From NCBI GenBank assembly GCA_028023455.1, contig JAQFVV010000030.1, forward strand, positions 4,732,501-4,796,500: a stretch of 64,000 nucleotides of DNA, given 5' to 3'. Source of the stretch: Epiperipatus broadwayi. Lineage: Eukaryota; Onychophora; Udeonychophora; Euonychophora; Peripatidae. Of this stretch, positions 46,000-58,500 are shown piece after piece; position 1 is the first letter of the stretch; each line of letters starts with the position of its first letter. Position numbers and translations under genes: made by a program. Under the pieces are notes generated by a model. The model saw only the letters and a list, made by a program, of their open reading frames with translations, ran no database searches and had not been told where the DNA came from.

Positions 46000-46975
46000 A
46001 TATTTCATGTGCCAACTGTGTAACTCATCACTAATCTGAGACAGCACCCAATCAATGTGAATTCATAGTTTAGTTAATGTCATTAGTTTGAGGGAATTAT
46101 GTCAATTTTGAATATTTAAGTAATTATGTTAGAGTTTGTCAAAGCTGATGAAGGAAGTTACCTTGATTGTGATTATTGTATTGTCATAGTTACATTCAGA
46201 ATTTGGCAATTATATATAACATCTTATATCGTAATTAAACTATATGCTAATAGAGGGCGCTTACAACCTCTTTTCATAACAATATCACAAGAATTAACAT
46301 ATCAATTACAAAGAATCAATTTAAATATAATGCATTGTAAATATTATAAACAATAGAATCAGGTAATTTTTAAGAAAATTGAAATATAATGCATTACAAA
46401 TATAAACAATAGAGTCAGGTAATTTTTTAAAAAAATTTTATGAAAGTTTTGAAAAAAAAGAAAGATCATTTTTAAATTGAAATATTTGAAAAAGAAAATT
46501 AAAGATGGTTGGCAAAAAAAATAAATTAAATGATCTTTAGTGAAAATTATTAATTGTATATATATTTATTATTATTATTGAATGAAATAATTATATCAAT
46601 CTTCTTCATACATACATCTAAAAGATTTTTTTGTGAGTTTGAAATAATTATAGCTATAAATTATTCCAAAGAAAATATATTAATCAATTTGTAAAAATAT
46701 TTATAAGTACTTTATTGAAGCTAAAATTTAACATTATATAACTTTTTTTTTCCATTATTATTTAGATCCTTCTGACTTTGAATACTTACTTGTATTTTCT
46801 TCACTGTAACATCTAGCTATTCATTTTTCAGTTGTTTTGTTCATCCTATAGCTTGCAAGTAAACAAAATTGTGTTTAAAAAAAGATTTCAATAAGATTAA
46901 CAACATCGTTTTTATTCAATACTTTTTATTAAATCATTTCAGGACATCTACATTTAGTACTATCTTTGTCATCAA
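46000..46975. other. AT-rich sequence
   Basis: A short direct duplication (AAATATAATGCATTRYAAATAT ... AATAGARTCAGGTAATTTTT) occurs at about 46324-46370 and 46381-46425; nothing else was recognised. Confidence 0.4.
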
Positions 46976-46984
46976 TAGAACTAG

Positions 46985-47050
46985 CCCATACGCAAAGGTC
47001 TAAGGCAGAAATGGCAGCACATCTGTCTGCCATGCCCTTGGTTTGAATTC
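46985..47050 (+). repeat. Possible decayed tRNA-like SINE
   Basis: AAGGTCTAAGGCAGAAATGG could be a box A and TTGGTTTGAATTCAGG a box B at tRNA-like spacing, but stems are poor. Confidence 0.3.
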
Positions 47051-47177
47051 AGGATATCATCTTAGAAAAATTTCGAATTTGCTTCAGATTCCCATCAGTT
47101 AGATTGTTTTTTCAGATGATGTTAGTCATTCAGTACTAGTTGGTAAATTGATAATTAGGTATTAGCTATAGGCACTG

Positions 47178-49865
47178 AGCACTGTGGCTTCTCCTTTTTC
47201 AGAGTCAGGAATCTCTCGGCCACAATGCCCAGAGAAACCTGTTAGACCACCTTACCTTACCTTTCCATTCTCCACCCTAAATTTTCCCATTTTTTTCACT
47301 ATACTCACTTTGTATATATTTATTCTCCCACAACTTCATTATTTGCACTCTTTCTACTTGCAGGCATTTACATTCAATCAACATTTGCTCAATATTTTAT
47401 CTGCCTTTCTTACACAACTTGCAGATTAAATCACCCATATTTTTCTATTTATGTGTATATTCCTTGTTGCTAAAGATCCTGTTTGAGCCTTAAGCAGTAA
47501 ACTATTTTCCTTGCTATTATCATAAATTAATTCGCACCCAATATTCTGTTTACTTCTATATATATTTAAACTCTTTTTACTCTCATACTAGTTCTCCATC
47601 TTTCCAACTTGCTATTTTTTATCAATGCATCTATATATTCTTCTATCCCATTCCTTGCTATTATAACACTCAACAATTCTAACACAATTTATCCCACCTT
47701 TTGTATAAGTATACCGACATAAATTCTTTATCTAAATCTTCTGCATACTATACTACCTTCCTCACACATCTTGTTGCCTGTCCTTTACTCATGACCCAAT
47801 TAAATACTATTTTGGCTATTCTTTTATTATCCAGAAATTTCAATCTACCTTACATTTTCATTTTGCTTTTTGCATCTCTCATATAAAAACTTGACTATCC
47901 TATTTCTCCTTGAATTGCCTCCTTTGCCATCCACACATTTGCATCTAATGCATGTCTTCCTACTTCTCTTTGTGCTGTTTCTAAGTAATCTTAACACCCC
48001 TTTATTAACACATAATGCAACATTATCATAAGTTAACTTATTACTGCTATTCCTTCATACAATTTTAACTACATCATATTTATTATATGAAAATACTGTT
48101 AATTTATTTATCAGTCCCTTTCTTTTCTTTGCTTCATTTATCAATTCACTACATTTAATTTTATATTCCCCAATAATAATTATTTCTCTTTCCTCAGTAT
48201 TGATCATTACTTTTGATTTTTCTTCACTAAATTTAATCTCCATCTCTTTACCCATTCTTACACGTCTTCAGTATAACTCTCCTATTTTCCCTACTTTCTG
48301 GGCACAAGAAGATATCATCTGCAAATAAAAGATGCAATAATGTATATACTCTCTTGCCACCTATTAATGGTATCTATACCCCTCTTTGTCTTTCTATTGC
48401 TCTCTCCATTTATCTCAAATCCAACAAAAACAAAATAGGTGACATAGGGTATCCTTGCCTTAGTCCCACCCCAATTTTAACTAATATTTTCTAACTGATA
48501 TGAATACTAATTATTTTCATACAATCTTCTAATAAGATTCACTAAAGCTCCATTCATTCAAAATTACTAAACTTACCCGTAATCTATTTCTATTTACTCT
48601 ATCATATGTCTTCTCTATATCTATAAAAACCATATATAATTGTCTACCTATATTTCAACTCGTATCTACAAGTTGTCCAAGTATAAACAAACTATTTCCT
48701 ATACACCTATTCGATTGAAAACTTCCTTGTATTTCTCCCACTAGATTATTTTCTTCTATCCATTTTGCAACTCTTCCAGCCACCATATATCCGAAACTGT
48801 ATATAACACTGACATTACCACTATTGTTCTATAATTGTTTAACTTTATATAATCCTTACCCTTCCCTTTAAATAGTAACCTTACTTTTGTATTAATCCAC
48901 CTATCTGGAAATTCTTCCTTCTATGCCATCTTATTAAAACATGATAATAGGTTTAATTTTGCCCTATTTCCTAAATTCATCACCATCTCTGCTGCCCATC
49001 CATCTAAAACACTTGCCTTTTTACTATTCAGTTTCTTTCCTGCCTCATTCAATTCATTTTTTGTAAACCTAATATTCTCATTACTATATACTTTCATGCT
49101 TTTTACCACCCTATCCTTCACTTCTAACACATCCCTTAGATACTTATTTAAGATTGCCTCTAATTTTTTTCTAGATCTACACTCTATTCCCTCATCAAAT
49201 ACTACTACTATCTTCCTTACATTCCTTCATTTAATGTATGTCCAAAATTTTTTACTCCCATATTTTCCATTTTTATTAATATTCTCCAACAATTTACTAT
49301 TTAATTTCATTCTCTATATATGATTATCTATTTTAGCCAACTTCTTTTTTTAAAATACTTTTCCCATTTAACATTAACATCTTTTTCACTTTCCTTGTTT
49401 TTAATAGCACACTTATATTCTCTGCATGCTTTTTTCCTCTCTTTTACACTTTTACTGACTCTCACCTTTCTATTACTTTTATTTTTCTGAATATTCTCAC
49501 CTTCACCACACCAGTCCTTATATTCATCTCCAACAAACTCTTCCAAGATTTCATCTACTTTTATTTTATATTCTTCTAACTTATTCTTATCATTCATTCT
49601 CCATCCACATCTTACATCATCCGTTCCACTTTTATTACTATTTTTCATCACATTACTAATCATTTGTATTATAAAGAAATTATGATCACTATTACATACT
49701 CTCTTTTCATTATCAAACGCTTTAATTTTCCATACTTTATTCATTCCCTCTTTCTCTACTAATACATAATCTGTTGTGTGGAATATATTATTTCTAGACC
49801 ATGTGTATTGTACGTCATAAATATTCTATAAATTTCCAATACTCAAATTCACTCTATCAAAAGAA
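47178..49865 (-). pseudogene. APE-type LINE with EN, RT and C-terminal motif, decayed
   Basis: The longest LINE here, minus strand. End of the endonuclease at about 49650-49860: YTWSRN, TTDYVLVEKEGMNKVW and SDHNFFII (the SDH catalytic motif). A lysine-rich linker occupies 49328-49600. RT start at 48921-49130: RFTKNELNEAGKKLNSKKAS and LDGWAAEMV. RT catalytic motif HLLFADD at 48314-48335 (FADD 48314-48325). The C-terminal part to 47178 is shared with the 3.1-4.0 kb copy. Stops and frameshifts occur throughout; the 5' end is truncated near 49865. The clade is uncertain because motifs were read by eye. Confidence 0.75.
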
Positions 49866-49869
49866 CAAA

Positions 49870-51190
49870 GGAGGCATTGTTTGATCTTAGCTACAGTCCT
49901 TAAAATACTGATGCCATCAACTTTAGCATTAATAAAATCATTAAGTTAAAAGCTATTTTACATAATAAAAAAAATATAGGTCATTATCATGTAGGATAAT
50001 ATTAATACCGCGATCTAAAGCTGCATAATAACAGCACTCTTTCTGGGAAAACTTTCAAAGATAGTTTATAAGTTAAATCGTATAAATGGGTATGGCTAAT
50101 AGTAAATAGATTTTCTAAAAATAAACAGTTATATCATAATTTATATTGGCCTATAATGAAAATGCATATGCAATCTTGCAATCAGTTCCGTAAAATCAGT
50201 CTGAGGGTATTCGATATCTAATTTCCGCCATATGCAGAATTGGCAATGAAATATCAATTATTATTAGTAGGATGAGTTTTCATTAGTCAACACTCTTTAT
50301 TTTGGACTTTATTATATGTAAATAAGGTGGTATTCTAAATAATTACAGGTATTTAAATGACTTTTTCAAAATTAAATAATTCATATACTTCTAAAAACCT
50401 GTCCTTGAAGAGATATAAATGGTATACTATTTGTTAACTCTCAATTAAATCATAAGTAAATTATTTTTATTTTTTTCAATACATAAAGCTCATTTTAACT
50501 TAACCCTTGATACATCTTTATATGTAGAACACTATTTAATTGATATATTAACTAACTCCATTTCTTTCTCTTTTCATTTTCCATACAAATAAGGATAAAA
50601 TAAAAGACAAATGATCCCCAAGTTGCATTTCATGCTGAACCGGCACTCATCAGTAATTGTTAAAATAAATGACTTTCGCAAGGGGATTCATAATATTAAA
50701 TAACATATTTCATCAAGAAATTTCAAGAAACAAGTTTTAAATATCTTTCTTTTTCTTTATGTTATTATTAGTATTTTCAACCACAATTATTATGAGGAGT
50801 GGCATAATTACTTATTTTGATTTCCCCATTCCATCTTGGTGCATATTCTTACGAATCTTGCAACATATTTTAATCATGATAAAAAGAAATCTAACATAAT
50901 AAAGAAAAATTATTATATCAAATTCAAAAAGTAAGATTATATAAAAAGAAAACTTTAAAAAAAAATTAAGGCCCAAATAAATGTACCTTTGGGAATATCT
51001 TACTGAGTCTTTAAATGATATATTCCTTTTATCTTTTCTAAAGATTACACAGAAGTCTGTGTACAATAGATATATAAATGACTGTTTGGATATTCTTGGT
51101 GTTTATTTGATTTCCAAGCTATCTGTGAATCATTTTTGAGACCGCAATACTGAATGCGATGTTGACAATTTTTATGCAAGATAATGTACT
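49870..51190. other. AT-rich sequence with one family B fragment
   Basis: Only the family B fragment at 50620-50660 was recognised. Confidence 0.4.
50620..50660 (-). repeat. Family B fragment with hammerhead core
   Basis: Minus strand: ACTGATGA, GTGC-CGGTTCA-GCAT, GAAATGCAACTTGGGG. CUGAUGA, stem II (four pairs) and GAAA are intact, but stem III and the 3' half of stem I are lost, so it cannot be a complete ribozyme. Confidence 0.55.
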
Positions 51191-51199
51191 TTCTATAAA

Positions 51200-51540
51200 T
51201 GTCATAATTGGATACACTTCCTTATGTCGGTTAGTCCTCTTAGTTTGCAAATAATTTATGAGTGGCAAGCATGGGAAGTAATATTACTTTGGCTGATACA
51301 GACAGTCCAAGAGAAAGATCCTGTGGGTTTTTATCTACTCATCCATGACTTCTTTCCCATTGATTAGCATTAGAATTCTTTTGGCAATTCACAAAGTTCT
51401 TTTTAAGCTGGATAATAGTTCTATAGTGTAATTTTCACTACACCCATCTCACCCAAGGGATCATACATCTTTTTCATAGGTCTTTGGTTATTTGTTTATG
51501 ATTACATGTCTCCACAAGATCTTAAAAGTGAATAGAAACC
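51200..51540 (-). pseudogene. Possible BEL/Pao retrotransposon fragment
   Basis: Minus-strand translation gives KKMYDPLGEMGVVKI, resembling the YDPLG motif after the Pao RT domain, followed by broken frames with scattered similarity to the RNase H-proximal region. Short and full of stops; tentative. Confidence 0.35.
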
Positions 51541-51689
51541 ACACCACAGAACTATTATTCTTTATTGGATAATCTCTAGACTAATAAATTATTAATAAAA
51601 AATTATTACAAATCCATTTACTTCTGTTTAAAACCCTCTAATTACCACTCCATTCTTTTTGTTTTTTCAAAATATACATTACATATAAA

Positions 51690-52440
51690 CATATAATTCT
51701 ATAATTAAAACCCTTCAAACAATGAAAAGTCTCATTTTCCTCTTTTCTTTAAAAAACTTGTTCCAACATTTCAACTATTTTTAATTTATAGTCATATATT
51801 GGTACAACAAAGAACAAATTAGAGACAAGTTTGAAACAGCATTTGAGAGATAAGAATTCTAATAGTAAGGAAGTTAGACATATAGATTTTAAGATTAAAA
51901 TGTTGGAGGGGGTTAGATTATATAAAGAAAGAATGGTAAAAGAGAGTTTGTTTATATATAAAAAGATATGTTTTGAATAGAATAAATTTGGATAAGTAAT
52001 GCATAAAAAATTATTTTTGGAAATAAATGTAATTTTGAAGGGTATAGGAAAGAAGAAGGAAATAAATGTCTTATTGTAATAATTGGATTTTGGATAAAAT
52101 AAGTAAAAAGGGAAAGTTTTTTGAGAAGGGAGGCAAGTAAGTGTGATGTATATTTTATGTTTTAATTTAATTTATTTTTAATGTATTTTATTCATTTTAA
52201 TTTTTATGGGGTTTATATTTTTTTTTGTGTGTGTTTTTTTTTTTTTGGTCTTTTTGGTTTTATTACGTGGAGATTGTTATAATGTAATATGTTTTTTTCT
52301 AGATCCTTGAAAATGACTATAAATTAAAAATAGTTGAAACGTTGGAACAAGTGGATATATATATACAAGAAATAAAGTTTTTGTAAAGAAAAGAGGAAAA
52401 TGAGACTTTTAATTGCTTGAAGTGTTTTAATTATAGAAAT
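51690..52440 (+). mobile_element. Penelope-like element fragment with inverted terminal arms
   Basis: The outer arms are inverted copies: left about 51700-51795 (AAAAGTCTCATTTTCCTC, CTTGTTCCAACATTTC, AACTATTTTTAATTTATAG) and right about 52310-52425 (CTATAAATTAAAAATAGTT, GAAACGTTGGAACAAG, GAGGAAAATGAGACTTTT). The GIY-YIG remnant (51795-51980) is between them; the RT is absent. The right arm holds a hammerhead-like relic (GACTAT ... ATAGTTGAAAC) and AAATAAAGTTTTTGT. Inverted terminal repeats and 5' truncation are known in Penelope-like elements. Confidence 0.75.
51795..51980 (+). pseudogene. GIY-YIG endonuclease remnant (Penelope-like)
   Basis: About 61 codons without a start: YIGTTKNKLETSLKQHL, then RDKNSNSKEVRHIDFKI and MLEGVRLYKERMVKESLFIY before a stop. 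YIG, the basic helix (with S where R is usual), the spaced His, and the Glu-containing ERMVKES segment match the C-terminal endonuclease of Penelope-like elements. The N-terminal GIY half is cut off. Confidence 0.75.
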
Positions 52441-52747
52441 AAATATTACTATTCTTTTGAAGCTATCTCTGTTTAAAACTCTAAAAATTTATAGGGCCTT
52501 TTTTTCATATTTTTTTTTTTTTAATTTTTTAATTAAATTTAATTTGTTTTAATTATCTTTTACGAGAAAAAACTTCAAAAAACTAATGTAGTTTGATTAC
52601 GTCATAAAGCTGGTAACAGAATGAATAAGAATAATGAAAATAGTTATTTTTGGTTTTTATCTAACTATAGTAATTGTCCTGCTTTTCTTAACTTTAACAA
52701 AGTTATCGGAATTAAGTATAATTCGTAATAATTATACTTTTTGTCAA

Positions 52748-52855
52748 GCGTTGTTAGCCGAGAGGTTATCGCGGCTGCCTTGCAAGCAAGTAGTTGGTTG
52801 CAGACGGTTGTGGGTTCGCGCCCTGGCCGATGCTATGACATATGAAAAAAAAAAA
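52748..52855 (+). repeat. tRNA-derived SINE, family S1
   Basis: GCGTTGTTAGCCGAGAGGTT (box A area), an anticodon arm around CTTGCAAGCA, an extra 20 or so bases (GTAGTTGGTTGCAGACGG), then a T-arm TGTGGGTTCGCGCCCTGG, followed by GATGCTATGACATATGA and an A-run. The insertion in the variable region rules out a functional tRNA. Confidence 0.7.
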
Positions 52856-53038
52856 CGTGTAATTATCAACATCATTTAATTAAAACATATGCAATCAAAA
52901 TTATTTAATAAAAAAAAACATTGATCTTGAACTTAAAAAATAATTACATGTTTTTCAAAAATAATTTAATCAAATTATTTAATTAAATCCTGATTTTTAA
53001 TTTCCTCAATTAAAACAATTTAACAAGAATATAAAGGG

Positions 53039-53070
53039 TGGCACTACTCTATGGAGAGTTTTGCCTGTTT
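53039..53070. repeat. Family A minimal copy A10 (32 bp)
   Basis: Only GTGGCACTACTCTATGGAG ... TTTTGCCTGTTT of one arm, flanked by a perfect 11-bp repeat AATATAAAGGG (53028-53038 and 53071-53081). The orientation is ambiguous because the tail is absent. Confidence 0.7.
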
Positions 53071-53081
53071 AATATAAAGGG

Positions 53082-54800
53082 GAAAGGGATTTAATTACAA
53101 GAAAATTAATCTATTTGAAATTTTATTTAAAATTGATTTGAGCTTTTATATTAGTTAAATTAACGTTAGAAATTTTTAACTTACACACACTAAATGTACA
53201 TAAAAATATTTAATGTGTCACTGTGTGTAAATGTGTATTAAACTAATAAATTGAATTTTAAATTATCCTGACATTTATCTAAGCTACATTTACGACTAAA
53301 AATAAACCATGTCAATGACCTCTTTGATTCTTCTCTTTCTTAGCCTGATTTTGGCACTTGTCCATTAATACGATGAAGTATCCATTTCAATGCATATTGG
53401 GAGGGCAGCTTACAAGCTTGATCCAAACAACCCATGACTACTCATATCACAAATTGGCCCATTCCTAACTTACACTTAACTCAAATAATAAATTTTAATT
53501 GCTGCACGGTATATGCGTTAATCTACAATCTCAAAACATAACTTGGTGTCGTTATGTGATTGATACATATAGCATAAGAGATGGTGATCATGTGATGTTT
53601 AGTGGTGATACATATATTTATTAATTTTAACAAATGACAAAAGGTTAAAATTTGCGAGAAATTTTTTTTTTCTCTTATCATATATAATTATCTTATGTGT
53701 CACTAGTCTAAACAGTATAATGACATGGACTAACATTTATCAATTTTGGAAATGAACAGAGGTCATAGTAGTCGCTATGCAAACAAGTATGATAAGAAAA
53801 TGATAATTTATTACATCACTTTAAATCGATTGTCGATAATTTAATACGCTAAATAACTGGAATTACGCGATATAAAAAAAATATAAAATCCTTTTTTAAT
53901 TCGTTGATCATTGCCAATTACTTACACTGCAAAAAAACAAGATTAAAAAAAAGGAGAAAATGTTTTTTAGAATACAAGAAAAATCGGATGTGTTGTTCCA
54001 GAAAACTGTTATTTTTGGACGTATAATTTTCATATAACATTGTGATAAGTAAAAAAAATATTTAAAGCAAAGAAGAAAAAATTTCACCTGAATTAGTTAA
54101 ATTCGAATTGAAGAATATTAAAGATTGCCAGTATTCAAAATATAATTTTAAAATAATATTCACTTGTGCGTGAAGCCTATATAATTCCAGCTATAGCAAA
54201 TTTAAAAAAATCATTTGTAATTAACCACCACGCGATGTTTTCTTGCTAAATTGATGATGTCATAGGTGGATAGTTATTTTCCCTTGCTGTGGAAGCGTGA
54301 GAATTCTCTTTATCTATTCTTGAAATGCCGAAGAAACATTTTTTGTCATATATGAAATGCTTACTGATGGGATCTGTGGAAAAACCGAGTGAGGGCCAAG
54401 ATAGAACTGTTCTGAGTGCATTACAAACAGATGCCAATAAACAGCCTCTACTTCGTTTAAAGAGAATCTTCTGTAAGACATGAACTATATATATATGAAG
54501 GACTTTTGTTAACTCATCAATTTTAAATCCAATCGATTTAAAGAAATTATGAAATTTTAATTATATGTTTTAAATCTTTAATTATTGTTGTAAATATTTT
54601 TTTTTTTTCATTTTGTCTCGTACTTGGAAATGTTTGTGTGTGTGTGTGTGTGGTTTGATTTTTTATGTAAGGCAATCTTAAATAGAAGTCGAAAATAGGG
54701 AAAGGATAGTTAATTTTACTTGAAATGTCTTTTGTAAATAAAATCTAGATTAATTTTCCCACCCATTAGTGACTGGCATTTGACCATTTACTACATGACA
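53082..54800. other. AT-rich sequence; (TG)n tract
   Basis: Holds family A copy A11 (53572-53605) and a (TG)n tract near 54636-54653. The minus-strand frame 54246-54437 is unrecognised. Confidence 0.4.
53572..53605 (+). repeat. Family A 3'-tail-only copy A11 (34 bp)
   Basis: Consists solely of the 3' tail GCATAAGAGATGGTGATCAT ... GATGTTTAGTGG between an 11-bp duplication TGATACATATA (53561-53571 and 53606-53616). This extreme 5' truncation defines the priming end of the family. Confidence 0.8.
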
Positions 54801-54804
54801 ATAA

Positions 54805-55478
54805 TATATAGGGTATATGAGCACAGACTTTCACACGACCCACCACTCTCCACTCTACCTAATAACACTGATACACTCAAGCACATATATGCTGAAAAGA
54901 TAAATAATCACCAATATACGTATTTCATGCTAAACCAGCAATCATAAGTTGGTCCAGATTACATCTCCCACACATATATACTATAAGTGCTCAGATATAT
55001 GTCTATATATTACATATATAGACACAGGTATATAATAAACCTGTGTTTCAGTTATTACATTGTAGAGATGTCTGCCCATCCTTGCATATGTATTAAAAAA
55101 ATGGATTATGTCCTGTACATGTGGAGTTCAGATTGACCTTAGGTCAACATGGGTGTGACAAGAATCTCGGCCTCAGGGTGGCCTTCGAGTACTCCATCAT
55201 CAGATTTTCAATTGGATGGACAGTTGGAGTGTGTAGTAGATTGGAACCTGTCCATTAAAGTATGAAGATTGTCTATCTTAATATATATCTGAGCACTTAT
55301 AGTATATATGTGTGGGAGATGGTAATCTGGACCAAGTGATGATTGCTGGTTTAGCATGAAATATATATATTGGTGATTATTTATCTTTTCAGCATATATT
55401 GCTTGAGTGTATCAGTGTTATTAGATAGAGTGGAGAGTGGTGGGTCGGGTGAAAGTCTGTGCTCATATACTCTATATA
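54805..55478. repeat. Family B hairpin retroposon, copy B5
   Basis: Long arms: left about 54805-55000 (GGGTATATGAGCACAGAC ... TGCTCAGATATATG), right about 55282-55478 in reverse. The centre includes a 59-base block repeated after the right arm and the B core (CATCAGATTTTCAATTGGAT). Both ribozymes are mutated: left arm CUUAUGA, right arm GUGAUGA. The outer ends differ from the other B copies (no box-B-like GTTCAAATCC). Confidence 0.75.
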
Positions 55479-55530
55479 TTACATATATAGACACAGGTAT
55501 ATAATAAGCCTTTGTTTCAGTTATTACATT
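55003..55530 (+). repeat. 59-bp direct repeat pair around the right arm of B5
   Basis: 55003-55061 and 55472-55530 start CTATATATTACATATATAG and end GTTTCAGTTATTACATT, with two differences. It is too long for a normal target duplication; it suggests that a 469-bp unit (repeat plus centre plus right arm) was inserted or duplicated. Confidence 0.75.
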
Positions 55531-58500
55531 AAATATATACACCTATTGAGACAGAATTTATGTTGCTTATTATATATTATATATTGACTAACAATCGTTA
55601 CTTTTGTTTTTCTGCATGAACAATTACCCCCCCCCCTTTTTTTTTTTGAATGGCTTTTGCTATCATATGATAATTTGTACATATTTTGGAGGGTTGGAGG
55701 GAGTTCATAAAGAATTCTAACTTAGACCATTGAGATATGGATTATATGTAAATAGACATGTCATTGGAAGTTTATAAATTAATTTATTTAGACTTGCTTT
55801 ATATTAAATCAAGCTTTTTTGTTTGTTATTTGAATTTTGTAGATAAGTGGTGTCATCAAAATGAATTTCTATCTAAGGGTCATGGGGATGGTAATCTGAA
55901 TTTGTTAAAGTACTGATATGATAGAAGTCCATTGCTGACATCCATTATTATCTTTTATATATATTGTTAAAACATATTGAACTTATTTTTGTCTTGTTCT
56001 CCATAAATGTTAATGAATTTATTAATATCAATTTGATCCCTCTAATTTATTAAATCAATTTAATATTCACACATTAATCTACAGCCTCAAACATACACTC
56101 ACATATAATATACTTAAATAATAAAATTGAAATTTAGTTAGTCGATTTCTAAATAGATTATACTAATTGTAACCTATATAAAGATGCAATAATTGTCAGC
56201 TGATATTGCTGCATCCCTGTTAAGAGAAAGCAAATTCTCCCTGGATTTGAATTCTGGGAATAACGGAACCGAAAGAAGGGTTGAGATGTGGATGAACTGA
56301 TCCAAATTGTATCTGGATTTAATAAATGAACCTTAAGCTAGTTTGTTGAAAATAGGTGCAATCATAGATTATGTACTTTATCGCATTGGCTCCAGCATCC
56401 TACCCAAAGATCTTAGGTCCGATAGTAGTCAGATGTGACCCTCTCTTTTTACATCATCGGTCAGACTATTACAATATATATTGTGCCATTACAATTTAGT
56501 CACTAGATAAATTTATAGTAATCTGCATGTAGAAAAGGTAAACCAAAATCATCATCACATTTTTATATAACCATAAAGGAAGTTGTAGGGCATCCAAGTT
56601 CAAACCCTACCAGATCAAAATCTTAAACGCTTTAGACAGAAAGAGTGGGACAACAATTATATGCTTTACTTGTTTGTGTGTTAATAAATCTCAAAAAGAG
56701 CAATACACACATTTAATATTTAAAATTTTAATTTTTCTTTAAAAAGCAAAGTTATAACATACATATAGGCAATGTATGTGTAAACTATTTAATTGTTTTA
56801 TATTTCAAATATTCAACATTTTAACTTTCTTTAAAACTAACTTATGCTTGATCAATTCTAATATCTTATTCTATACTTCTATTTTGCTTTTCTATAATTG
56901 TAATTGGGATTTAAAAGTTACAGATTTAATTAAATAATAGGGTTATAATTACTAAGCTAGCAATTATATTATTTAATGTTAGTTTATGAATGATTTGAAA
57001 TAATGAAGGATGTGTGTACATTACATACAGAAATTTACATTTATTAAATATTGAAAGAAAAGGAAGGATTAAATCTGTCAAATTATTTTTTTTGTACAAT
57101 TTTATGTTAAAAGAGGAAATCTGTTTAATCAGATATCTCTTGTTTTTTGTAAATGATTGTTTGTCACTTTGGGAGCTTAATTTGGGTGGGAACTCTAATT
57201 TTGAAATTGTCTTATCTTAAGATCTAAAGAAGGAAGCTCAAAGATTTGAAATGTTACCTAGATGTAAAAAAAAAGAAAGGAAATAAGGATTAAGTCTATT
57301 TTTTTTTAAAAACAAAAGTGTCTGGAAAAAGGATTAAACTTTTCAGTTGAAAAATAATTTAGTTGAAAATAAATTAGAGATCTAATTAAAATGAATTTGT
57401 CCAAAAATAGCAAGTGACGCTATCTCTGATTGGTTAAGTTAGCTAAAAATTGGATATAAAAAACTGTCTGGAATTATTATTAAGATTATTGTTGTGATTG
57501 ATTCAGATTATTAAACTATCAAATTTGAATGTTGAAAATATAAGAAATGGCTGGCTAGAAAAATTATATGTATGTCCCATCTTTGCTGGACCATCTGGGG
57601 GAAGCTGTACATCACATAGGAAAGAAAAGATGTCTAAAATAATATTCTACACCTTTCAACTGACCAGAGAAATAAGATGTTTTTAATAGAAGGAAGAAAG
57701 CATTCACCTGCATTCAAAGAAGATGAATTAATCTACTGATAAATATTAATCATCAAGTCCAATTAATTGTTACAACAACTGATTTTAAACTCAAGAAAAT
57801 TTATAAATGTGAAAACAACTGCTGTATTTCATCCACATGCTTGACAGGAAGAGAAGAAAAATTAATATAATGATTTCCAAATTGTCCACTAAAGCAAATA
57901 ACCTCAATAGAGTCATCATCATCAAATAGTTATGCACCTCAAGAAAGAGATTGTTCCCACGTAAAACGGAAATGGTAACTGCAGAAATATAGACATTATA
58001 CAAGACAAGTTTGAACCCTTGGAAATTTGCCACAAACAAAAGATCGGTAATATGACTTTTTATATCTATTTTCTTTATGATATCAGAGTCTTAATAAACA
58101 TTTTAGCAATAAAGTGGTATATTTTATTTAAAGAACTTTTAAAGACTATTCAGATCGATTAAAACAAGAATGTCTTACTAATAATAACTTTGAGCTTCAT
58201 AAATTATCTTGAATGTATCAAAATTATTTGTTTATTAATTTTACAGTTATGAAAAATTAATGTGTAAAACAATTTTTTTTATGGTATTATGATGTTAGTT
58301 TTAACTAATATATTATTATTATTTTGGTTTTAAATAATATTTTGTTATTATGGGATAAAACACGCACATACATAATAATATTTTTATATGTGTATAATTG
58401 CGAGTGAATGTGAAATAATGAGTAGTATTAGAATATTAGATTATTTTGTTTCAAGTTAAGTATAGCATTTCAGAGGTAGAAGAGAGGGGGGAGACAATAA

